A stretch of DNA of 64,000 nucleotides from Comamonadaceae bacterium UBA4962 (GTDB taxonomy: Bacteria > Pseudomonadota > Gammaproteobacteria > Burkholderiales > Burkholderiaceae_C). Under the pieces are notes generated by a model, which ran no database searches, had not been told where the DNA came from, and saw only the letters and a program-made list of their open reading frames with translations. Positions 33,309 to 41,537 of this stretch are shown piece by piece. Both the position numbers and the translations under genes were made by a program. Location: the NCBI GenBank assembly GCA_002397315.1, contig DHAE01000011.1, forward strand, positions 1-64,000. Direction: 5' to 3'. Within the stretch, counting starts at the first letter, position 1. Each line of letters opens with the position of its first letter.

Positions 33309-33894
33309 GTCTGCGGGACCGAACACGTCTCTCACGGATCTCGATCCGGGAGACAGCAGGATCTGTGAGGCTTTCAATTCGCCAGCTCTCAAGGATGCAT
33401 CCAGCCGGGGAGTCGATCGGTTCTACCCGGACAACCATGTCCCGATCAGGAACTAGGTTCAGAGCGTGATCCCGCTGTCGACATGCGACACGGATCGCTT
33501 CGACCGTCCGATCGAGGTCTTCCGCGAGTTCGTGCTCCCAGACACGGATAACGTGCCATCCACTGGACCGAAGGAGCACGGTCTGCCGTCGATCACGATC
33601 GGTGTTCACTGCCAGTTTCAGTGCCCAAAACTCTTCCTTGGTCCTCGGCCGTACATAGTGCAGTGGACATCCATGCCAAAAGCAGCCGTCAACGAAGACG
33701 ACAAGTCTGGCCCATGGGAATGTCAGGTCCGGTCTTGCGCCTTCCACCCTCATGCCAAGCCTGTAGCGCAGACCGGCTTGCCAGAGCGCCCGCCGCAGCG
33801 CGACTTCGGGACCGGTGTCCCTTCCCCTGATCCGCGCCATGTTGGCGCTCCGGACGGCCGCGTCAACGTCGATGACAGCATCCGCCGTGCCCAT
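33271..33894 (-). CDS. vsr: Very short patch repair endonuclease Vsr
   Basis: The 207-residue protein has the Vsr pattern: M-A-R-I-R-G-R-D-T-G-P-E-V-A-L-R near the N-terminus and the catalytic/zinc segment V-F-V-D-G-C-F-W-H-G-C-P-L-H, then R-S-S-G-W-H-V-I-R-V-W-E-H-E-L. Vsr nicks 5' to the T of T:G mismatches produced by deamination of 5-methylcytosine. It starts 2 bp after the methyltransferase stop, a coupled pair. About 55 residues extend beyond the usual C-terminus and look unrelated to the core. Confidence 0.92.
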   Translation of the reverse strand: MGTADAVIDVDAAVRSANMARIRGRDTGPEVALRRALWQAGLRYRLGMRVEGARPDLTFPWARLVVFVDGCFWHGCPLHYVRPRTKEEFWALKLAVNTDRDRRQTVLLRSSGWHVIRVWEHELAEDLDRTVEAIRVACRQRDHALNLVPDRDMVVRVEPIDSPAGCILESWRIESLTDPAVSRIEIRERRVRSRRLKSSESTPPDLS

Positions 33895-33896
33895 GC

Positions 33897-36284
33897 TCAG
33901 CCGGCCATGGGGAGCTGTCGAGGTGCTCTTCTATCGACGCGGGCCGTTTCGACCAGAGCCAGCACCTGGGCAACACGTTCAGCGAACTGGAGGCTCAGCA
34001 GGGGCGGAACGGCATTGCCCACCACCCTGAAACCATCCACTAGACCAACACTGCCGAATCTGTAGTCGTCCGGAAAGGACTGGATGCGAGCAGCCTCGCG
34101 AACGGAAAGCGTACGCGGTACAAAAGGGTGCACAAAGGCGTATGTGTCCTTCGCCATATGGCTGACAATGGTCTTCGACGGTTGTGCAGGATCCATGCGG
34201 GACAACCAGTCTCCGTGGGCTCCATCACGTTTCTGCAGGTAGTTCTCGGTCAGCAGATGGTGCTGGAGTTCACCGGGTTGGGCGGGGATCGCCTCCAGCA
34301 GCAGACGCAGGCTGAGCGAGCCGTCCACGGCCTTGCACAGCCCGGCCACTTCGTTCGGGTTGAATCCGAACCGCTTCGCGAGCTGCGGCGAATCCTCCAG
34401 CATTGCCTTCAGCCCCGAAAGCACAGACGCCATGCGCTCCAGTGTTGGCGCCCCATCACAACGATAGTCCATCCATCGCTTGCCAGGCCCCATCAGCTTG
34501 AAAAATTCCTGATCGTCTGCTCGCGGAGGTCTGGCGATATGGGCGTCAGCGACATCACCTCTGAACGCCCAGTTCCGGTACACATCCCCAGCCGTATCCG
34601 ATGCCCGCAACGGGGCGGCACGGGAGCTTTGCGCCGTGGGCACCACAGCTGCCGAATCCTTTGCATTGAACGACGGCGACGGCAGTCCCTCCAATGCGAC
34701 CTGCAAGGGCACCTCCTCCCGATGCTGGAGTGTCAGGCACCACGTGGCTGCATCAATACCATTCAGCGGGCCGCTGCAGTCCCCTCGCACACCAGCCATC
34801 ACGAAACGCTCGCGGCCCTGAGGCACCGCATGCTCGGATGCTATCGCGATCCTCCTGGCCACGGCGTAGCCGAGTCCATCGTGTGAGACCTCCTTGATCG
34901 CTTCGGCAAGAATGTCCGCTGCATCGAACTCGATGCCTTCAGACCTCACAACCGCCTGAAAGTGTCTGACGTTCTCGAAGAGAAATATGTCGGGTGCAAG
35001 AGCTGAAACGAACAGCACGTACTGGTGCATGAGTTGGTTGCGGCTGTCCACCGAATCTTCATCCTCATGAACATGGACGCCTTGCTCTTTGAGGCTGCGG
35101 ATCTTGCCGCGTCCTATGCGGCTGAATCCCTGGCAGGGTGGCCCACCCAGCAGAACTGACACCCGGCGTCCATCGCGATAGAGTTCCCGCAGACTCCCTT
35201 CCACCTCTGCGTTCTCAAAAAAGCTTCGACGGACAGCCTCGCGTGAAGCGCGCCAGTTGAGCCAAAGCGACTTGACCTTCCGCATCACCGGCGTTTCCAT
35301 GAAGACGCGGAACCGCCCTATCCGGTCGGCGGCTGACGCGAGCTGCCCACGCCCGGAACCCTCAGCCCGCTCCATGAGTTTGGCAAGTTCTGAATCCCAG
35401 AGCCGACGCGCCGAAGCTCGACATGCACGTGTGATACGGTCCTCTATGTCGAGAGACAGTTGCTGCGCCCCTTCGTCCACAACACCATCGGCATGCCAGA
35501 TCAATGGGCCGAACCGAGGGAATGCCACACCGGTTGCCGGCAGCTTCGTTGCATTGTGGAAACCGACAACGGAGGTCTGGCCCAAGACATCCGAGCCCAG
35601 CTGCTTCAATGCAGCAACATAGATGGCATCTCCACGCAGCGTCGCAAGGTCCTGCAGAAAGCCGGCATCCAAAGCCTGCAGTGTCTTCCTCAGGCTGTCC
35701 ATACCTCCTATTCCGAGGTGCCCCAGCCGCTCAAGAAGCGCCCTATCTCCAGTCGATCGGGCAAGGTGGTCCAGATAGAACCCTCGAACCTCGGATTCGT
35801 TAAGGAAATCGGTAATGTCGCTCCTGCGTGCCACGGGCAACTCGCCCTGAGTCGGATGGTTGTCATTGAACACCCGGACCATCGCCTCTTCGATATCGAG
35901 AGCCATGGCAACCCTGAACACTCCCTGCTCCCGGAATCGCTCGAAGCCGAGCGACATGCCGCCGCAACCACAGAAGAGATCAACCACATGGCGCGGCCGC
36001 TCCGGGACGAGAGCAGGCCAGTTGAAGTCCATCAGTGGTGACATGGGCCGTGCGGCAATCAGTTGAGCGGCTTGCCCGTCAGTTGATGGCGGAACTGCTG
36101 GCTTGGACTGTCCATCCAGCCATAGACGATATTTGGCAAGCGAGTCGCTACGGACATAGGCGCCAGCCAGGTGGCGTTCAAGGGCAACAAGACCGACCCC
36201 AATCTGCCTGGCAGCGTCCACCGGATTGATACCCGAGGACAACATGCGGCTCTGGACCTGGATCAGTACTGGATCAATTTGCAT
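33897..36284 (-). CDS. DNA cytosine-5 methyltransferase with large insertion
   Basis: The 795-residue protein contains C5-methyltransferase motifs I (V-D-L-F-C-G-C-G-G, 101-109), IV (P-P-C-Q, 382-385, catalytic Cys384), VI (E-N-V, 437-439), VIII (Q-G-R-E-R-F, 489-494), IX (R-T-L-S-V-R-E-A-A-R-I-Q, 724-735) and X (V-V-G-N-A-V-P-P, 754-761). About 270 residues lie between motifs I and IV, far more than in Dcm. An N-terminal 90-residue part resembles a small helix-turn-helix. It is coupled to vsr. It could be the modification arm of the DISARM-like system (DrmMII role) or a separate system. Confidence 0.9.
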   Translation of the reverse strand: MQIDPVLIQVQSRMLSSGINPVDAARQIGVGLVALERHLAGAYVRSDSLAKYRLWLDGQSKPAVPPSTDGQAAQLIAARPMSPLMDFNWPALVPERPRHVVDLFCGCGGMSLGFERFREQGVFRVAMALDIEEAMVRVFNDNHPTQGELPVARRSDITDFLNESEVRGFYLDHLARSTGDRALLERLGHLGIGGMDSLRKTLQALDAGFLQDLATLRGDAIYVAALKQLGSDVLGQTSVVGFHNATKLPATGVAFPRFGPLIWHADGVVDEGAQQLSLDIEDRITRACRASARRLWDSELAKLMERAEGSGRGQLASAADRIGRFRVFMETPVMRKVKSLWLNWRASREAVRRSFFENAEVEGSLRELYRDGRRVSVLLGGPPCQGFSRIGRGKIRSLKEQGVHVHEDEDSVDSRNQLMHQYVLFVSALAPDIFLFENVRHFQAVVRSEGIEFDAADILAEAIKEVSHDGLGYAVARRIAIASEHAVPQGRERFVMAGVRGDCSGPLNGIDAATWCLTLQHREEVPLQVALEGLPSPSFNAKDSAAVVPTAQSSRAAPLRASDTAGDVYRNWAFRGDVADAHIARPPRADDQEFFKLMGPGKRWMDYRCDGAPTLERMASVLSGLKAMLEDSPQLAKRFGFNPNEVAGLCKAVDGSLSLRLLLEAIPAQPGELQHHLLTENYLQKRDGAHGDWLSRMDPAQPSKTIVSHMAKDTYAFVHPFVPRTLSVREAARIQSFPDDYRFGSVGLVDGFRVVGNAVPPLLSLQFAERVAQVLALVETARVDRRAPRQLPMAG

Positions 36285-36393
36285 GGGATCCGCTCATGGG
36301 AAACATGTCCGGCGCTCATGACGCAGGACGAAGGTGAAGTACTCATCAGGGGACTGGAACGCCTAGAGGGCGAAAGATCAAGGTCGACCGTCA

Positions 36394-36600
36394 TCACGTA
36401 CGTTCCTGCTCAAGCATTCGGTAGATGGCCAGGTTGATGACGGCAGCACGACTCTGGCCCATCATCCGAGCAAGTCGATCTACTCTTGCAAGCATGTCCG
36501 GTGTCATCGTGTGTGAGATCTGAAGGCGGTCACCCTTTCGGACACCTTGCCTTTCACCTGACACCGATGGACGACCGCGTGTCGCCTTGGCTGGAGTCAC
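36394..36600 (-). CDS. Small ribbon-helix-helix-type protein
   Basis: The 68-residue basic protein ends with L-Q-I-S-H-T-M-T-P-D-M-L-A-R-V-D-R-L-A and S-R-A-A-V-I-N-L-A-I-Y-R-M-L, the strand and two helices of Arc/CopG-type regulators. The start is GTG at 36600 and lacks an obvious Shine-Dalgarno. It lies 109 bp upstream of the methyltransferase gene on the same strand. A 14-bp palindrome sits just before its start, so autoregulation or control of the methyltransferase is plausible. Confidence 0.6.
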   Translation of the reverse strand: MTPAKATRGRPSVSGERQGVRKGDRLQISHTMTPDMLARVDRLARMMGQSRAAVINLAIYRMLEQERT

Positions 36601-36613
36601 AGGGATGATGGTT

Positions 36614-36627
36614 GATTAATATTAATC
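36614..36627. promoter_or_regulatory. Palindrome upstream of the RHH gene
   Basis: GATTAATATTAATC is a perfect 14-bp palindrome in an AT-rich patch 13 bp upstream of the small RHH gene. AT-rich dyads are common operators of RHH proteins. Its use as an operator is inferred from position only. Confidence 0.45.
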
Positions 36628-37295
36628 CGATATTACTTCAATCTGTGGTGGCTGGAGACGATCACTTTCTCAACGGATCGTCTCCGGTGTCTGGAGCCGG
36701 CTATCGCACTGGGACATCCATAGGACGCAACCTCTCGGCGTCCCTCCGCCGGGCTCTCGAGCTGCGCCCCGCGCTTCGTGCCAAATCGCGGTCAGCCGGC
36801 TTTGATCCCCTGACGCCTCTCCGGCCCCGTGTGAATTCACAGGGCCTGCGCGCTGCGCTTACCCCCAGGGGATCAGCCATGCGGCCCATCCCCGACGCGC
36901 TGCGCTTGGCGCCCCTGCAAGCCCGCCGACTAGGCTGCGCCTGATCGGCCTTCGCGCTTTGCTTGCGTGTTGCCGGCGCAGACATCGACCGTTGCCGCGC
37001 TCACCGTCTTCCCTGAGCCCATCCCTTGTCCGCGAACTGTAGCCTGCGGCCAGGGGCCGTCAGGGGCGCCGGGCCATGTCCTCGCTGCGCTGCAGGCCGT
37101 CCCACATCCGGCGCTTGTCTCCTTGACGGCCCCCGTCCACTACCTCCCTTTCGTCGCGGGCGATGAACTCAGGAAAGACGGTGGCAACGAGGCCGACTTG
37201 GTTCTTTGCGCCGACCCCACCGGAAACCCGAAGAGGGCTCTGAATCTAGGACTCCGGTGAGGCTTTTCCAAGAGCCAACTTCATTGGAGAAGACC
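36628..37295. other. Non-coding or unrecognised stretch
   Basis: These 668 bp carry only short open frames with no family resemblance (for example 36967-37260 plus) and no strong ribosome-binding site. It is GC-rich with many small inverted repeats, unlike its AT-rich neighbours. It may be remnant sequence of an older plasmid or integrative element, because the broken DUF932 gene follows directly. Confidence 0.4.
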
Positions 37296-37777
37296 ATGCA
37301 ACTCGCTTCCGTTTCATACCGCGTTCGCCGGTGCTGCGTTCGGAACATCCTGTGCCAGATGATCAGATCAGGCCGTGGCCCCATCCATCTTCGCCGACGT
37401 TCCGATAGAAAACCGCTCCAAGCGGTACAGCTACATTCCCACTGCCACGGTGTTGCTCAAGCTGCGCGGGGAAGGCTTCCAGCCCTTCATGGCGTGCCAG
37501 ACCCGCGTGCGGCTGGAAGAGCGGCGCGACTTCACCAAGCACATGCTGCGCCATGCCAGCCAGATCACCGCCCGAGGCATCGCCAACGAAATCATCTTGC
37601 TTAAATTCGCACGGCGGCACGCTGGACCGCTACGCGGCTGCATGCGCAGACCTATGGAGAGCCGGTGGATGCCGGGGCACTGGCGCAGCATATGCTGGAG
37701 GCCTTCTTGGTGCGGGACAGGGAAAGGATAAACTGACGGGAGAGCCGCCGCAAAGCATGGAAGATCTGGCAGCATAG
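37296..37777 (+). pseudogene. Broken DUF932 (plasmid/ICE-type) gene
   Basis: ATG 37296 starts M-Q-L-A-S; a frame change then gives S-P-V-L-R-S-E-H-P-V-P-D-D-Q-I-R. The third frame, from about 37375, carries A-P-S-I-F-A-D-V-P-I-E-N-R-S and continues to H-A-S-Q-I-T-A-R-G-I-A-N-E-I-I-L-L near 37600, where a further shift gives N-S-H-G-G-T. That is the N-terminal half of DUF932 proteins found on plasmids and integrative elements. The rest of the domain is missing and the tail is unrelated. At least three frame breaks make it non-functional. It marks an older mobile element under the island. Confidence 0.7.
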
Positions 37778-37864
37778 TTCGCGAATCCCTTCTAATTCCG
37801 CCTGAGACTTGGCCCACTCGAAGTATTTCGTGAGAGGCGAGCCCCCTTTCATCATGGCGGAACG

Positions 37865-39828
37865 CTACTCGTACTTTAAACGTTGCGCCACACATGTATT
37901 TTTGGTGTTATTCAAGAACTCAACCAATTCCTTGAGAATGATCAGGTCGCAATATTTCGACCCTGACTCGAGGTCTACCAAAGAATGCGTAACGCCATGG
38001 TACTGGCGCTGATCGGAGTTCTCTGGCAACAACAGCGACACAATGCCATATTTTTCCTTGTAGCTTTCGCCAGTTTCCCACGCAACGCATAAGTCGATGT
38101 CCTTTATATTCTTGTCTTGACTGTCGAAGTCTTCGATAAGCCCATCTAGGGAAAACTTGTACTCCAGAATACGTGGCGTGGTCACCTTGCCGCTCAGCGC
38201 GTTAGCGGTCTCCTGGGGTACGCCCAGCGGATTTTTTCCATCGTCATAAACGTAGAGTTCGGGAGCCAGGTCGAACGCGATTTTGAAAAGACCGTCATAC
38301 GTAAAGCGTTCATTTGTAGACATCATGTTCAAGCCTCGGATAACGCCCCCAGCAATTAGCTGGTGGAACAAAGCAATCACATCTTGTTCACGCGTTGGCA
38401 CCGACGTAATCGAAACACGCTCCACGGGCAAGAAGAAATGCTTGCTTTGAAGCTTCAACGGCTGTTGAAGCTCGTGAGATAACATTTCTTTCTTCCAGTC
38501 GTCTATGGCTAGCTCCCTGACAAGGTCAGGAGAAGTTCCGGTATTTGCCTTCAACAAGTATCGCATTTTCGCCAAATGTGTCTCAACAAGATGCCTTGCA
38601 ATGCTCTTTGCAAAATCGGTGAGTTCACGGTGAAAACCTTTACGGCCCAGGTCGGGGGTATAGTTGGCGAAGTGAATTAAAAAATGAACTTGGTGCTGGC
38701 GGCCGATGTTTCTCGTAAGAGGAACCAAGATGGTTTCTCCTTGTGGCATGTTATTTGCTGCAAGTTGAATCCCGCTTGAGAGAACGCGAGAGCGCAAACC
38801 CAATTCATCGTTAAATTGGGTCCACAGCTTCGCTGTGTAACCGAATTCCACACTTGTGGTTGGTTTGTACTGCTGAAGTATCTCTAGTTCCTCTTCATCG
38901 AGGACATTGCCCAGTAACGCTTTAAGTTGATCCGCATTCCACGTTTCGAATATGAAGTCAAGATTGCTGTACTTGTCAGGCATTTTCGCCCGTGCCCATA
39001 TTTGGCATAAAGATCGTCTTGTGCCTTAATGAGCGCGTTATACGAAGACTTTTTCGCTGCGTTCTCATGCAGCCATGGATACTTCGTACCCACTTTCGTG
39101 AAATTCGTTTCTTTGCCCTTTGCGATTGCTGTAATCTGTACATGCACCGTTGCATCCGAGATAACAGAGCCAAGTCCGGTTTTTATATATAGAATTTTCT
39201 GCCAGGTTGACGCATCGCTTGCTTGGAGCCAGCTCAGTTGTCGAGGGTGCGTCGAGCCGTCAAAGCGGACTGTTATCGAAACACCTCTGTCAAATGTTGT
39301 AAACGTGTCATCCACGAGCTTGGATGTATCTGGTTCAACCTTGGGATTCGCTCCGTTTGTTTCTTCTTTCAACCAGTTTCGTGCATTAATGATGCGGCCA
39401 GATGCTTCAAATCCAGGTACCTTGGTTGTTATGCGCATGTAGTTAAAGCCATATGCAACGTATGTTGCGCCTACGCCTTTGTGACCGCGGGTGTTACCGG
39501 TCTTAAATGAAAAGTTCGGCGCGAGAAATTGCTCGAATTTTTCCTTGTCTAAGCCGATGCCGTTGTCGCTGACGGTCAGTGAGTTTCCATCGAGATCAAT
39601 GCGGATACTGATTTTTGGCTTATAGTTTTGGCTGGTGCCGGCGGAGGCTTCAGCTTGAGCTCGAGCTTCCACCGCGTCTAGCGCATTTTGAATGAGTTCA
39701 CAGAATGGGTCATACCACCCCACATATGAACTCAAGATATTTCTTATCTCCCGCTTCAACGCGTTGAACGCGGCGCCGTTGCTGTTTGTGTTCTTAAAGT
39801 CCAGCGGGTCAAACGGGGTGAAGCTCAT
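37865..39828 (-). pseudogene. GHKL (Hsp90-type) ATPase gene interrupted by one frameshift
   Basis: The first part (ATG 39828 to about 38987) has the GHKL ATPase motifs: N-box E44/N48/D51 in E-L-I-Q-N-A-L-D-A, D-N-G-I-G (88-92) and G-H-K-G-V-G-A-T (115-122). The second part (38983 to 37865, 372 residues from an internal ATG) continues the protein in the -1 frame without other damage. The shift falls at a four-T run (38983-38986). One lost base explains it; programmed frameshifting or a sequencing error are alternatives. Codon use is AT-rich. Stand-alone ATPases of this type occur in defence islands, but this role is not shown. Confidence 0.65.
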
Positions 39829-40013
39829 GGCGTCCTTTCGTGGCAAGTGAATGCTGTATGGTAGCCGACCCGTATTCCGGCCGAGATGCTCATCGTTCAA
39901 TATTGGCGCTTCAATGTGAGATCAACGGGCCTGGCGCGGCGGATTCTTCGGATCCGTCGGGTCGATTGCCAGAAATGGGCCTTCACTCCCGAACAAGAAC
40001 GCAATTGAACTAG

Positions 40014-40868
40014 AGCGTGTTATGAACTTTGCTCCCTGAGCGCGGAGCCGAGGGTAGAGTTTGCAGATGCCCCGCAAGCCCCTACCCGATAGATGTCAGC
40101 GATGAAGAATTGAGCTTCGCTGCGCACTACCCGACCCTGATGGACCAGCATGCGCCCAGCGCGAGCACGATTTGCGCGAAGTCTTCAACGCCTTGCGCTG
40201 GCTGGTACGTACGGGAGCGGCTTGGCGGATGCTGCCAAGCGATCTGCCGCCCTGGAAAGCGGTCTACCAGCAGAGCCGCCGATGGCTGGATGCGGGCTGT
40301 TTCGAGGCGATGGTCTCGGACTTACGTTCCATCATCCGCGTGGCCCAAGGGCGCCAGGGCCAGCCCAGCGCCGTGGTGATGGACGGGCGCACGCTGCAAT
40401 CGAGTTGCGAGAGTGGCCCACGTGCAGGCTACGACGGCTACAAACGTAAGCGCAGCAGCAAGATGCACATAGCGGTGAACACGCTGGGCCACCTGTTGGC
40501 GGTGCATGTCTCGCCAGCCGACAAGCAGGAGCGCGCTCAGGTACACAAGCTGTGTGAGGACGTGCAGCAGGCCACGGGTCACACGGTGCAACGGGCCTGG
40601 GCAGACCAAGGCTACACGGGTGAAGCGGCATCCAAGGCGGCGCAGGACAACGGCATCGATCTGCAGATCGTGAAGCTGCCTGAGGCGAAGAAAGCTTAGT
40701 ACTGCTGCCGCGGCGCTGGGTGGTGGAGAGAAGCTTCGGCTGGCTGGCGAGATTTACTATGAGCGGTTGCCAGAAGTGCTCAGCGGACTGAAATTCTTGG
40801 TCTTCGCAGTGCTCATGTTGCCCGCCGCCGCAAGGGTGATGGCTGCGGCGGGAAGTTCATAACACGGT
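40014..40868 (+). mobile_element. IS5-family insertion sequence, 855 bp, defective
   Basis: Terminal inverted repeats of 16 bp read AGCGTGTTATGAACTT on the left (40014-40029) and ACCGTGTTATGAACTT on the complement at the right end (40853-40868), one mismatch. The element is flanked on both sides by CTAG (40010-40013 and 40869-40872), the target duplication expected for IS5-type elements. It carries one transposase gene with frameshifts and probably cannot move without help. Confidence 0.88.
40067..40860 (+). pseudogene. IS5-family transposase, frameshifted
   Basis: ATG 40067 reads M-P-R-K-P, then S-D-E-E-L-S-F-A-A-H-Y in another frame. A long intact stretch (40172-40699) runs L-R-E-V-F-N-A-L-R-W-L-V-R-T-G-A-A-W-R, with V-V-M-D-G-R-T-L (first Asp) and W-A-D-Q-G-Y-T-G (second Asp). 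A stop at 40697-40699 and a frame change precede V-V-E-R-S-F-G-W-L (catalytic Glu) and a final Y-E-R-L-P-E-V-L-S-G-L. The DDE triad can be reconstructed, but at least three frame breaks inactivate the gene. Confidence 0.85.
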
Positions 40869-40872
40869 CTAG

Positions 40873-41537
40873 CATTTTCGGCGTATTTTATACGATCGTG
40901 AACAGGGACATAGCTGGGTTCCTCCGATTCCCCTGGCAGGGAGTCTGCGAGGCGCTCGCTGTCACTTCAGGGTCCAAGGTGATTACCGTCAAATGTGAAA
41001 CCATATAACAGCCCAAAGGGTCCGGAGAGTGCTTTGGATTTCTGACCCTTGATTTTCCACGGGTCGCTACGCTTGTGCCTTGCTAACGCGAAGCGGGAGG
41101 AAGGCGGCGGCGGTAGGGTAGATGCGGTATCGGAATCACGGCATTCCGACACGGCTCCTTGATAACCTGCAATCAAACCTCTAGGCATCCGACTCGCGTG
41201 TCCTTCCGTCGGCGCGTCCCCGAAGGTGCGCCAGAACCGGCCATGCAGACGGTCGCCATCGACACATCGAGAATCAGTCCCACCTCCCAAGTGCTTGCGA
41301 GGCTGACCAGATTTGCGATAGCGCCTCATGGTCAATTTCGTTGTTTTTTCAACCACACCCTTATCCATACGCCGAGGAGTTGTTATTTGTGCGAGGCAGC
41401 GCAGCCGCTGGCTTCGAACAACTTTTGGGATTCCGCCCCAACCACTACGCGAACTCCACGAGGGCAGGCGCTTTTTGCATGGGCAAGATTGCTCGTGCAG
41501 TTCTCTAACTTGCCCAGTGCCCACTTCCTTGCCCTCC
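40873..41537. other. Right island junction, no gene recognised
   Basis: These 665 bp between the IS and the MFS gene contain no convincing open frame. The longest plus-strand frames (41159-41587, 41328-41609) run into the MFS gene antisense and show no family pattern. GC content rises toward 41540, so the change from island to core probably lies here. I looked for a copy of the tRNA-Phe 3' end in both orientations and found none. Confidence 0.5.

Larger units (their letters stand above)
18552..41537. mobile_element. Genomic (defence) island at tRNA-Phe
   Basis: The region between tRNA-Phe and the MFS gene contrasts with its flanks. Its GC content and codon use are visibly lower, especially from 36300 to 41500. 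It contains a tyrosine integrase next to the tRNA, toxin-antitoxin genes, an AlpA-like regulator, many anti-phage type genes, a DUF932 remnant and an IS element. The left edge is the tRNA-Phe 3' end. The right edge is only bracketed between the IS (40872) and the MFS gene (41538), because no repeat of the tRNA end was found by eye. Confidence 0.7.

Noticed and set aside
21773..36284. drmC (phospholipase D) or drmD/drmMI genes of classical DISARM
   Set aside because: No HKD phospholipase motif, SNF2-like gene or adenine methylase motif (N-P-P-F/D-P-P-Y) was seen in any frame read here.
36612..37260. Small plus-strand frames (110 and 97 codons) before the DUF932 relic
   Set aside because: No ribosome-binding site, no recognisable domain and strong composition bias. 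They look like chance frames.
18552..41537. An attR repeat of the tRNA-Phe 3' end
   Set aside because: I looked for the T-arm and acceptor sequence in both orientations, mainly in 36300-42000, and found no convincing copy. A computed search is needed to exclude a diverged one.
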